A DNA stretch of 64,000 nt from Ursus arctos (lineage: Eukaryota > Chordata > Mammalia > Carnivora > Ursidae). The stretch covers positions 12,320,001-12,384,000 of the forward strand of contig NW_026622874.1 in the NCBI RefSeq assembly GCF_023065955.2. Reading direction: 5' to 3'. Numbering within the stretch: the stretch's first letter is position 1; each line of letters starts with the position of its first letter. Positions 12,805-25,896 of this stretch are shown piece by piece. Below the pieces are notes generated by a model. It was not told where the DNA came from, made no database searches, and saw nothing but the letters and a program-made list of their open reading frames with translations. The position numbers and the translations under genes were made by a program.

Positions 12805-15800
12805 GTGAGTCTCTACTTCCTTAATTATTATGAGACATTGTTATGCACCACAGCAATCCTGCACACTGCCCCTCCACAGGTCATACTCTTTGTTGTTATC
12901 TCCTTCCCCCTTTTGAGATACAATAGATTAACAGTATATTCCAGCATTAATCTATACCCCCTGGACTTCTTGTGAATTCCACAACTCATGGGATTTAATG
13001 GATGGTATAGGAGTTATAGGAACAAATGAGTGGAGAGATTTTTGGTTAATTGTTTTAGCAAGGACAAGAGTTGATGGGGAAATGCTGCAAGAGGGGAAAT
13101 AGGAGCAAAGAAAGGTGGAGAGAGGAATATGCCTACAGTAAAGTGAGCAGTATCTCTGGCCTCTATTTCCTCAGCACAGCTGCATGGTGCACCTGCCCTA
13201 AAAGGTGGAGGTGCAGTTCATGGCACATGGTACTGAGAGAGGTCTCATCTCTACAGCTGCCTCTTTTCTTACCTTTAGTTTATGGGGAGAATGCAGGACC
13301 CCAGGACACAAAACCACAGATACTGAGTAAAATTATACATAATTTTATCTGGCTGGCTGGTTGTGTAACTTTTTTGTTTTTCAGAATTTATATCAAAATA
13401 TTCTCAACATATTTGAGGACACTCTTCTGATCTTAGTGTCTAAAGACCTCTACAAACTGCAAATCTTAAAGGTAAAGTAAAGGGAAAATAAGCAATTTTG
13501 TTTACTTGTTTTAAATCTAAAGAGCTCGCTATATTTCACTTATTATTTCCCTTTTCCCATACTTACGTCTTCTTCAAGTATTGGTAGCTGAATTTTTTTT
13601 CTTTTCCTCACAAGCCATATAATTATCCCCCAAATGAAATCACTTCCCTTTATTTGAATTACAGAGACATACTGTTAAGAATTCAATTTTGGGAAGATGG
13701 CATCAACAAAACACTTAAGAAGCCAAATGTTATGTGGCAATGTAATAGTGAATACAATATGGGTTAGCAGAAAAGAGAGGGTGATTGGTTTGAACTACCT
13801 GCAGATCCATGCAACAATACTTCGATGGTGTCTGTATGCTTGCTTCCTCCCCAACAACTCTGGAGCTAAAGCATCCTATCTTCATGGATACCATGGTATC
13901 AGAGGAAAGCCTAACAATTGCCCAAATCCCCACTTATATCCAGACCTCACTGTGTTTTTAACATCCCAGGCAAAGACAGGGGACTGCTCAGGATGTCTTA
14001 TGATCTTCAACTGCTTCTAACAGGATGGCATTAGGGACACCTGTCTGGAAATACTGGGAAACCAAATGGACTTAATCTACCAGGAGCATCATGAGTTTGT
14101 GCAAATCATAAAATACATTCAAGTAAAGCAGAATTGGTATCTGTGAAGACAAGAAGGAATATGAGGGAAAATAAAATATACGGAGTTAATTTGTGCCTAA
14201 TTTGAGTCAAATATTTTCTGTGCATTTAAAAAATTTAACCTCACAACCCTTTAAAATGGTTATTATTATCCCATTATTACAACCATCTCCCCATGCACGC
14301 TCTTTCAAACAATAAGCCACTGTTTTGGTTTGGTTTTTTTGAGTATTTACTCTACATCAGGCACTAAGCTGAATACTTCATATATAGGTTATCTCATTTA
14401 ATCCTTAAAATATCCCTCTGAGGAAGTTACTATTATGTTCCCCCATTTTGCTGATAAAGACATGGAAGCAGAGAGAAGAGCGGTAATATGTGTAATGCTC
14501 ATGAATGGGAGAGCTACTCTAACTTCGTAACCTGTTACTTATCCATGTTGTTTTTATACCTTCCATGTCTAGAAACTCACTTGATTCTCAAAAAGAGCTA
14601 AAATCCCACTCCTGGAAAAGGCAAAGGCTGACCCCCCTGGGATTTAGAGACTCTTCTGCCCTAGGAAAGGGACGTCAGCACAGGTTTATACAATGAGAGC
14701 AAGTGAAAGGGAGGAGATTTAGCATAAATACTGCGGACTCCAACGGAGTGCCTTAAGAAATCTGTTAGTGGTGGTTGGTACGTGAGGCATATGCAGTCAT
14801 CTTCCCTTCCCAAGCTTGTAAATACATTCCTGCATCTGAAGATTTAGAACAAATAGAAGTTACAGCAGGATGGAGTTGAATCCAAATTAGCAAGAACTTT
14901 CTAACTGAGCTGTCTCCAGGAATATTCTCTGCAACTATGAGCCAGAAAATATCTGAGTGTTGAATCTGCAGAGGAAATTCTGCAGTAAGATGACATTTCA
15001 GGATCAGATGACATTTCAATTCTTTTTTAAAACCGAAAATCAGATCCTGTGATTAGAGAGAAAGAGAGAGAGAGGATATGTACTTTGAAAGAAAAAAAAA
15101 GGAGAGGCAACTAACAATCCCATGATAGCTTCCTGTTAAACTTTTCCTGATGATGGACACAGCGATGCACATCATTAGTAAGTATTTGGTGTATAAAATT
15201 AAATAACATACAACCTGAGTGTAGTTGCTGCAGTAGATGAAGTAGTATACTAGATAGCTTGCCGTGTACAGCTAGCTTGTTGTCATCTGTTGGAGATAAA
15301 TGTAGGTTAGATGTGAAATAATCAGGGGTCCATGGAGACCCTTGACTCGGTAAAGTTGAAGACTAAACAGAGGGGACTTGTAGAGATGGAAACACCATGC
15401 TCTAGGATGATTCTTATGTTTTCCACAGGACATGGCTGTGTGGATGAATGAAGACAGTTCGTACCTGCAGGAGAGAATTGTAGTGATCATCAGCAGGGTG
15501 CTGAACTTTGCATCCAGGAGAGTCAAGGGATATGTAAGTCACACAGTGCCATCGCGCCACTGCTTTTGAAGACTGCATTTCTGTAGAGCTGCTTTCCAAG
15601 TCTTGGGTCTTGAAAACTATGAGCATGCTGGCAGGTTGGGATATTAAGAAAAGAGCCAATATACTACATGATTTTATGTCAATCAGAGCAGAGTCTCTCA
15701 ACCAATTGATGAAGACCCTTTATGCTTTCCACAAACAGAATGAATGTGTCAAAATTTTTGCTGACTCTCTGGATTCTCCTCTGTGGCTCTCGATCAATGT

Positions 15801-18800
15801 TATCTGCAACCTTATACATCCTTCTATCCCTTCTATCCCCACTTTCCTTCTTATTTCTCCTTTTCCTAAAATATTTTTAAAACCATTATATATTTATTAT
15901 ATATTTATTTGAAATTTATACAAGTAATTCCTGAGTCTTCTCATTGTAAAACATGAAAACACCCTAATCTCCCCCCTACTATGCTGCTGTGATATGGGTC
16001 CTGCCAGAAAGCCTTCTGTGTACACACCCACATAGACATGCACAAACTGAGATACATCGTTTTTTGCTCAGTGCTTCTTTATTAAAATCACATTATATTT
16101 ACACATGGTTCTGCAATTTGATTTTTTTCACTGAACAGTATGTTCCTCAGATATTTTCATAGCAACAAGTGTAGAGTTATCTCATTCTTTCAGCCAAAGC
16201 ATATATCCCATAGTTTTAATGTATTGTAGTCTACTTATAGATGGACACTCAGGTATATTTAGGTTTTTCCTAGTTCAACAATATACAAATGGTCATCTTT
16301 GTTCAAGTATGTATGTACTTAGAAATACTTAGAAAGATCAAAGATCAAAGAGTAGGAATAGTCTCTAATTCCTAACACTACAAAATTATCTCCAATTTGT
16401 ATTCCTGCGGATGTTAGAGAGGTTGTTTCCCTACACCTTCACCAACACTGGGAAGTAATTGGACTTTCTAATTGTTGCATTTCAGACGAAGAACAAATAA
16501 GCATCTCATAATTGTCAGTATTTGCTGAGGTTTTCTATATTTTTCACAACATCGTCACCTTCCTTCTCAGAAATCTTACTATCTATGAACATTTCTCTCT
16601 CTTATGGATACTGTGTATTCAGCCTCTGTTTTGCAATTCATCCTTAACTGTGATTTTTAAACATTCACTTCTAATTGCTTATCTGATTGTTTGAATAATT
16701 TCAGGAGCTCAGAATAAAGAGGATCCGACACATACATTCATGATATCATCTTCATGTAGTCATTTTCCGCTACTTATGCAAATAGCTTCCAGACATATTG
16801 AGACAAAAAGCCTAGATAAACCTTAGAACATATCTGAATTTTTACTATTTTGTTTAAACTCAGCTTTAGGATGTTATATACTTACATGAGGAAAGGTAGT
16901 CCATGATGTTCTTTGCATCACATTGATTCTCTATTTCAAAAGAAAGATGGAGTGCTTTGTTTTAATCTTCTAGTTCTCTGGTTCTCTAAAATGGTTGGCT
17001 ATTCATTCAAATATTTGAAAGGCTAATCATACAAAATTTTGCAGCAAGGCTTGAGATTAAGTGTAGTTCACAACTCTGGCCTATTTTCTGCTCAGTTCCT
17101 AAATGTTTCATGCCCTCAGCAAGTATTTGATGGTGACTGCCTGATTGAGATCTATTCACATGCTTCTATCTGCTTTTGCATTTTCATTCAATATACATAT
17201 ATTCATTCATTCATTCTAGTGAGTTCCACTCAGGCAACAGGTAAGACATTTTGGAGTTTTGTCATCTTCTATCATCTCTCAGTTTCGATTATGTTCATAA
17301 AGTTCATTCTCCCCTACACATAGTTCACCCCTCAATTGTGAAAAAATAAATGTGCACTTCTGTGGTAGAAAGCTCTCATGAATTGAGGGTTCCTTCCTGT
17401 AACTGAGATATGTGTGAGAAGCCAAGTAGGATAACCTATTACTTTGTTCTGCAATGTTCAGTAGGTGCCACCAGGTGGAAGCACACTAGCATTTTCCAGA
17501 ACGTGGAAGCTAAGCTAGCATCAACCAGTTCATCAAAGTCAAGGAGGCATAAAAAGTCAACTTTTCTCTTTATGATAATGTTCTCTAAAGATGGTTAAGT
17601 CCATGAAAGTAATGGAGGCCAAAGGACAAATATATGAAATAAAACAGTCAAATGTATTATTAAATTAAAAGCTAAGCTTCCCACAGGCCTTGTCTGAGTA
17701 CCTCTATGTCTGACATATTGAAGATAATCAGTGAAGATTTGTTTTGCCCTTCTCTAATTATGTGTAACCATCCATTCTGTTCTCAGGTGCTGCCCATTCA
17801 CTGGAAAGACTTCTTGTTTTTTTTTGTTTTGTTTTTTGTTTTGTTTTGTTTCATAAACTACCCTAGCCATTGTCTTCCAGAGTCTCAGAGGCCCTTATCC
17901 TATTGAACAATCCTGACTACCATTTGTATTCTATCAAAAATACTTTTTAATGTAGTAATTCTCCTTATAGGACCTATGTGCTATCATGGTGAAAAAAACT
18001 TCTACACTCAAAGAATATGCGTCCCTTCAACTAAACTATTCAATTTTCAAACAGGCAAGGAAATGTGAGCTAAACATGTTACCTTATATCATTAACATAA
18101 AAATTTTCCCTGGGTTTGTTCCTTAGGCACATCAGCATTTGAAAGGTGGGTGGGATTTAAGGAGGACGATGGCAGTGGAGTAGGAGGACGTAGACTCACT
18201 TTGTCTCATGAATACAAGTAGATAATTAACAAATTATCCTAAATACCCCAGAAATCTGAAGATCAGCAGAACAAACTCCACAACTAAAGGTAGCAAAGAG
18301 TCCAAATCAAAGATGGTAGGAAGTGTGTTCACACAGTCTGGGAGAGAAATGAATCATGAACGCTATGGTGGGGAAGGGCAAGAGATAGAATAGCACAGAG
18401 GGAAGCACACAGGAAGATGATTTCTCCATAGCAGTTGGCTTGGAATGCAAGAGGGGCCAAATTTCCTAAGTTCTTGCAACCACTGGGGCTTAAAGCCTGG
18501 AGTTTTAAAGGTCAGCAGGCTTGGCTCTGGGAAAGCCACAGGGTGCTGCTATTAGAGAGAAGGCAGGACAAACAGCGTGCGGACATACAGTGTGGAAACA
18601 GTGATATGAAGAGCACTCGAGGCACACGGTGGGGACATTATTTGTTCTTCTCCGAGTGTGTCCCAGAGAGGCAGCATTCATGGAGAGACTCCTCCAGGAG
18701 CAAAGGAACTCCCCTGCCCCTCAGAATTAACCCAGAGCCACGCGTAGGGACCAGCACAGCACCAACACTAGCTACCTAACTTTCTTACACCAAGCCCTGA

Positions 18801-21800
18801 CACCCCATGATCCAGTAGAACCACCCTTCCCAATCACGCTTGCCTTAGTCCCAGCCCAGTAGGCCCTCTTTCCCAGAAGAATGGCCCAAACCCCTGCCCA
18901 CACTCAGTCTCCTGACCTGGGAGTTTTGCAGGGTTTCCGTTCTGGTAGTGGTGGTGACAGGTCTCATCTCACAAGCAGACCAGAGCACACATAGTTAAAA
19001 CTTGCCACATTCAGGCCTGGAACCAAACACTGCCCACAATAGGTAAAGAGAATCTCTGCAGACAACTGGCCTGAAGGATAAGATGGCCAGGACAGAACAG
19101 CAGAGTGCACACAGCACACATTGGAGATATTCCCTGAAACAACAAGCCCTGGGGAAGAGGGGACACTACACTGCAGGCTGCTACAGGATCTCTTCTTCAT
19201 AAGGCCATTACCTTCAAGAACAAGGATATGTAGCTGACTGTTCCAACACACAGAAGCAGGTACAGAGACTTAAACAAAATAAGAAGACAGAGAAATTAGT
19301 CCTAAATAAAAGAACAGGACGAGGCCACAGCCAGATCTAAGTGAAAAACATAAATAACATGCCTGATAGAGAATTTAAAATAATGATCATAAAGACACTT
19401 GCTGGACTTGAGAAGAGAGTGGAAAGCATCAGTGAGAGCGTTAACACAGAGATACAGAATGACATAGCATAGGTAAAGGGCTCAATAAATGAAATCAGAA
19501 AGAGGACTGATGGAATGAATAGCAGGCTTGGAGAAACTGAGGAACAAATCAATGACCTAGAAGACAGAGTAATGGAAAGTAATCAAGGTGAACAAAAGAG
19601 AGAAAAGAATTATACAAAATTATAATAGACAGGGAACTCAGTGATTCCATCAGACATAATAACACTCATATTGTAGGAGTCCCAGAAGTAGAAGAAAAAA
19701 GCAGGGAGAAATTTTATCGAAAAAAATAATAGCTGAAAAGTTTTGGGGAAGGAAACAGACATCGAGATCCAGGAGGCACGGAGATCATCCAACAAAATCA
19801 ACAAAAGCAGACTCGCACCAAGACATATTGCCATTAAAATGGCAAAATATAGTGATAAAGAAAAAAAAATTAAAGCAACAAGACAAAAGACATCACTCAG
19901 TTACAAGGGAAAACCCATGAGGCTGGCAGGAGATTTTTCAACAGAAACTTGGCAAGCCAGAAGATAGTGGCATGATATATTCAAAGTGCTGAATGGGATA
20001 TATCTGCAACCAAGAATACTCTATCCAGCAAGGCCGTTATTCAGAAAAGAAGGAGAGATAAAGAGTTTCCCAACAAACAAAAACTAAAGGAGTTCATGAC
20101 CACTAAACCAGCCCTGCAAGAAATACTAAAGGGGACTGTCTGAGTGGAAACCAAAGATCACAATTGGCAGTATAAAGATAGGAAATACAAAAGCAGTAAA
20201 AAAAATGAATATTTCTGTGAAAAGAATCAGTCAAGGAACTCACAAAATAAAAAGATGTAAAATATGACAACATATACCTAAAATGTGGGGAGAAGAGAAG
20301 AGAATGGGTTCAAATTTAAGTGACCATAAACTTAATATAGACTGAAGAGGTTATATACAAACCTAATGGTCACCATATATCGAAAACAACTAGTAAACAT
20401 GCGAAGAATAAAGAAAAAAAAACCAAATATATCACTAAAGAAAACCAGTAAACTACAATAGAGAGAAAGACAAGAAAGGATCAGAGAAAATCTTCAGAAT
20501 CAGCCACAAAACAGGTAATGAAATGGCAATAAATACATATCTAACAATAATTACTTTGAATGTAAATAGATTAAATGCTCCAATCAAAAGACATAGGCTA
20601 ACAGAATGGTTAAAAAAACAAGACCTATCTATATGCTTCCTACAAGAGACTCACATCAGACCTGCAGATTGAAAGCAAGGGGATGGAAAAACATTTCTCA
20701 TGCTAATGAACATCAAAAGGGAGTCAGAGTACCAAAGCATATGTCGGAAAACTAAACTTTAAAACAGATTGTAGGGGCGCCTGGGTGGCTCAGTCAGTTA
20801 AGCATCTGCCTTCAGCTCAGGTCATGATCCCCACTCAGTTGGGAGTCTGCTACTCCCTCTGCCCCTCCCCCTGCTTGTGCTCTCTCACTCTCTCTCTTTC
20901 TCTCTTGCAAAAATAAATTTAAAAAAATTTTAAAACAGATTGTAACAAGAGACAAAGAAAGTCACTATATAATAATAAAATGGGCTTTCCAACAAGAAGA
21001 TGCAATTATAAATGTTTATGCACCTAACATGGGAGACCCAAATACATAAAACAATTCATTACAATCATAAAAGAATTAATTGATAGTAATACAGAAATAG
21101 TAAGGGACTTCACCACCCCACTTACATTAATGGACAGATCATTCAAACAGAAAATCAATACGGAAACAGTGGTTTTGAATGACACACTAGACCGGATGGA
21201 TATAACAGACATATTCAGAGCACTCCATCCTGAAACAGCAGAATACACTTTCTTCTCAAGTGCACGGAACATTCTCCAGAATAGATCACATACTAGGACA
21301 TGAAAAAACTCTCAACAAATTCAAAAAGATCAAAGTCATACTACACATCTTTTCTGACCACAACATTATGAAACTAGAAATCAACCATAAGAAAAAATTT
21401 AGAAAAACCACAAATAAATGGAAGTTAATAACATGCAACTAAACAATGAATGGATCAACCAGGAAATAAAAGGAAATTTAAAAATTACTTGGAAACAAAT
21501 GAAAATGAAAACACATGGTTCAAAACCTTTGGAATGCAGCAAAAGCAGTTCTAAGAGGGAAGTTTATAGCAATACAAGCCGACCTCCAGAAGTAAGAGAA
21601 CTCTCAAATAAACAACCTAACCTTACACCGAAAGGAGCTAGAAAAAGAACAACAAACAAAACCTAAAACCAGCAGAAGAAAGAAAATAATAAAGGTTAGA
21701 GCAGAAGCAAATAATATAGAAACTAAAAACAAAACAAACCAAACAAACAAACGAACAAAAACCCCAATAGAACAGATCAGTAAAACCAGGAGCTGGTTCT

Positions 21801-24800
21801 CTGAAAAAAATCAATAAAATTGATAAACCTCTAGCCAAACTTAATATGAGAAAAGAGAAAAGACTCACATAAATAAAATTATAAGTGAGAGAGAACTAAC
21901 AACCATCACCATAGAAAAATAAACAATTTTAAGAGAATATTATGAAAAATGATATGCCGGGGTGCCTGGGTAGCGCAGTCGTTAAAGCGTCTGCCTTCGG
22001 CTCAGGGCGTGATCCTGGTGATCTGGGATCGAGTCCCACATCAGGCTCTTCCGCTATGAGCCTGCTTCTTCCTCTCCCACTCCCCCTGCTGTGTTCCCTC
22101 TCTCGCTGGCTGTCTCTCTGTCACATAAATAAATAAAATCTTTAAAAAAAAAAAAAATGATATGCCAACAAATTGGACAAACTAGAAGAAATAAATAAAT
22201 TCCTAGAAACATATAAACTACCAAAAACTGAACAGGAAGAAATAGAATATTTGAGCAGACTGATTACCAGCAATGAAATTGAATCAGTAATCAATAAGCT
22301 CCCAAAAAACAAAAGTCCAGGACCAGACAGCTTCACAGGTGAATTCTACAAAACATTTAAAGAAGAGTTACTACCTAGTCTTTCAAAGTATTCCAAAAAA
22401 TAAAAGAGGAAAGAAAACTTCCAAATTCATGCTATGAGGCCAGCGTTACCCTGATACCAAAACCAGATAAAGACACCACAAAAAAAGAGAACTAGAGATC
22501 AATATCTCTGATAATCAAAATCCTCAACAAAATATTAGCAAATAGAATCCACCAATACATTAAAAAAATCATTCACCATGATCAAGTGGAATTTATTCCC
22601 AGGATGTAAGTGTGGTTTAATATTCACAAATCATTCAACGTGATACATCACATCAATAAAAGGATAAGAACCATACAATCATTTCAATAGATGCAGAAAA
22701 AGCATTCTTTTTCCAATGCTAATTTCAAATGCTAATTTCAAAATGCAATATCCATTCATTATAAAAACCCTCAACAACATAGCTAGAGGGAACATATCTC
22801 AACATAATGAAAGCTATCTGTGAAAAACCCACAGCTCACATCATCCTTACTAGGGAAAAACTGAGAGCTTTTCTCTTAAGATCAGGAAGAAGACAAGGAT
22901 GCCCATTCTCACCACTTTTATTCGACATAGCACTGGAAGTCCTAGCCACAGCAATCAGACAACAACAACAAAAAAAAAATAAAAGGGATCTAAATTGATG
23001 AGGAACAATGGAAACATTCACTATTTGCAGATTACATGATACTCTATATAGAGAACTCAAAAAAACCCACCAAAAAACTTAGAACTGATGATCAAATTGA
23101 GTAAAGTCACAGGATACAAAATCAATCTACAGAAATCTATTGCATTTCTATACACCAATAATGAAGCATCAGAAAAAGAAATTAAGAAAACAATCCCATT
23201 TACAACTGCACCAAAAATAATAAGATACCTAGAAATAAACCAAACCAAGGAGGTTAAAGATCTATACTCTGAAAACTATAACAACACTGATGACAGAAGT
23301 TAAAGATGACACAAAGAAACAGAAAGACATTCCATGCTCATGGATTGGAAGAACAAATATTGTCTATACTACCCAAAGCAATCTACAGATTTTATGCAAT
23401 CCCTATGAAAATATCACTGGCATTTTTCATAGAGCTAAAACAAATAACCCTAAAATCTGTATGGAAGCACAAAAGACCCTGAATAGCCAAACAGTCTTGA
23501 AAAAGAAAAGCAAAGCTGGAGACAGCACAAGTCTGGACTTAATTTATATTACAAAGCTGTATATCAAAACATTATGGTACCAGCACAAAAATAGAAACAT
23601 AGATCAATAGAACAGAATAGAAAACCCAGAAACAAACCCACAATTATATTGTCAATAAATCTTCAACGAAGCAGGAAAGAATACCCAATGGGAAAAGACA
23701 GTGTCTTCAACAAATGGTGTTGGGAAAACTGGACAGAAACATGCGAAATAATGAAAATGACCACTTTCTTACACCACACCCAATAATAAACTCAAAATGG
23801 ATTAAGGATCTAAATGTGAAACCTGAAACCACAAAAATCCTAGAAGAGAACACAGGTAGTAACTTCTTTGACATTGACCACAGCAACTTTTTTCTAGATA
23901 GGTCCCCTGAAGCAAGGGAAATAAAAGCAAAAATAAACTATTAGGACTACATCAGAATAAAAATTTTCTGCACAGAGAAGGAAACAACCAACAAAACTAA
24001 AAGACCACCTATGGAATAGGAGAATATATTTGCAAATGACATATCTGATAAAAAGTTAGTATCCAAAATATATAAAGAACTTATAAAACTCAACACCCGA
24101 AAAACAAATAATCCAATCAAAATATGGGCAGAAGACATAAATAGGTATTTCTCCAAAGAAGACATCCAGATGGCCAACAGACACATGAAAAGATGCTCAT
24201 CATCACTTATCATCAAGGAACTGTAAATCAAAACTACAATGAAATACCACCTCCCACTGTCAGAATGGCTAAAATCAAAAACACAAGAAACAACAGGTTT
24301 TGGCAAGGATGTGGAGGAAAAGGAACCCTCTGGCACTGTTGGTGGAAATGCAAACTGGTGCAGCCACTCTGGAAAACAGTATGAAGGTTCCTCAAAAAAT
24401 TAAAAATAGATCTATCCTATGATCTAGGAATTGCACTACTGGGTATTTATCCAAAGAATGCAAAAACACTAATTCAAAGGGATACACACACCCCTATGTT
24501 TATAGCAGCATTATTTATAGCCAAGATTTGGAAACAGCCCAAGTGTTCAACTGATGAATGGATAAAGAAGATGTGAGATATATATATATATATGAAAATC
24601 TAAATATTTGAGTAGCCTGTGTGTCAAGGAAATTGTAGGAGGAAATACAAAAATATTCTAATAGTAGCTTTGACATCAGAAGTAAATGCCCCGAGTTTAA
24701 AAAAATGAATTTCCCTGGGAAGAATCAGAACAATTCCCGGAGGAAAAGTTACATTTCTCCAGTGTAACTGAAGTGTGTCATCTTAAGTATGTCATACATA

Positions 24801-25845
24801 GAAAAGAAAGCATGAAAGTTTTAGGGTATCCATCCCTGCCCCAATATTCTGGAAATTTGCTACCTGAAAATGGCTACCTGATTCATGGAATAGAAACTGG
24901 CATTAGTTGAGTTGCTATTCTTTCCAAGCACTTTGCTAAGAACTATCTTTTTTGTCATAAATAGCCCCCCAATAACTATTACAAGGTAGCATTTGTTATC
25001 CACATTTCATAGATGAGGAAATTGAGGCTCAGGAACAGATTTGAATATAGATTTTGTAAATTCTGAAGCTCCTCCTCTAATCCTAGTCTGCTATATATAT
25101 TAGAGGGTCAGATGTACACACTCAATGTTAACTATGCATAGCAAATGCATTTTGTCCTCCTTTGTTTTTCCATTAGGGAAGTGTTGATGCTCCATGTTTG
25201 GGTGTCCTGGCAGCAGAACTGTCTCTTCTGTGTTGCCACAATGATCCCTTAATCACCCAACAAGCATCCTCGGGATTGTATCACCTCCTCTGCATTGCAA
25301 AGTGTCAGAATGGTAAGAACGATTTACCATCCCTTCTATTGGATATTAAGAATTTGTCCCTAATTATTCTACTTGTGGGTCCCAAGAAGACTCTATGTTT
25401 GTAGATTTCTAAATCCTTCCCCAAGATCTATAGCCCCACTTTCTAAAATATATTTTGTAATCTTTTTTAGAATTATCAAAATATGCTAGTAATATCTGGT
25501 TCTTCAAGATCTATAAAGTACTATACTTAGTGTTGGGTGTTAATGGTGGGGACAGGAATGCTGTGGGGAGGAAGGGAAGAAGAAGAAAAATTACCAATGG
25601 GACTTTTAAGAAGGAGGCATATTTTCCCTTCTCGTGGGGCATCAAATAGAATACTCAGATTCTTGCTTCAGTGGTTGGGAAATTTAGCCCAAGACTAAAG
25701 TAAATGCTGTTCTGGGCAGCCTAACAAAGCATAAAAGCAAGTCCTGAAAGTATCAAACTGTTTCCAAATAACTTAAACAGAGAAAAGATTTATCCTCCCA
25801 TAATACATAATTCATATATAGATATAGAGATAGAGATAGATAGAT

Positions 25846-25896
<51 letters not shown>

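Larger units (their letters stand above)
20523..24560 (+). pseudogene. L1 ORF2 remnant (endonuclease-reverse transcriptase)
   Basis: The N-terminal endonuclease begins [20 protein letters not shown] and keeps the LQETH motif, then a stop and a SINE. Downstream blocks include the RT entry [18 protein letters not shown] (about 22300), [20 protein letters not shown] (about 22890), a degraded active-site stretch near 23030, [20 protein letters not shown] (about 23100) and a C-terminal [20 protein letters not shown] block (about 24310). Many frameshifts. Confidence 0.88.
18155..24595 (+). mobile_element. 6.4 kb sense L1 in MROH intron 4, missing its 3' end
   Basis: 5' UTR about 18155-19250, ORF1 remnant 19359 to about 20140, ORF2 remnant from ATG 20523 to about 24560. 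It stops inside the ORF2 C-terminal region at a TA microsatellite (24578-24592), without the usual EYYSAI segment, 3' UTR or poly-A. Two SINEs are inserted. Multiple stops mean it is dead. Confidence 0.9.

Noticed and set aside
13697..14020. A 107-codon open frame ending just before exon 3
   Set aside because: It overlaps intron 2, is in a different frame from exon 3 and has no splice sites in keeping with the gene. It reads as chance.
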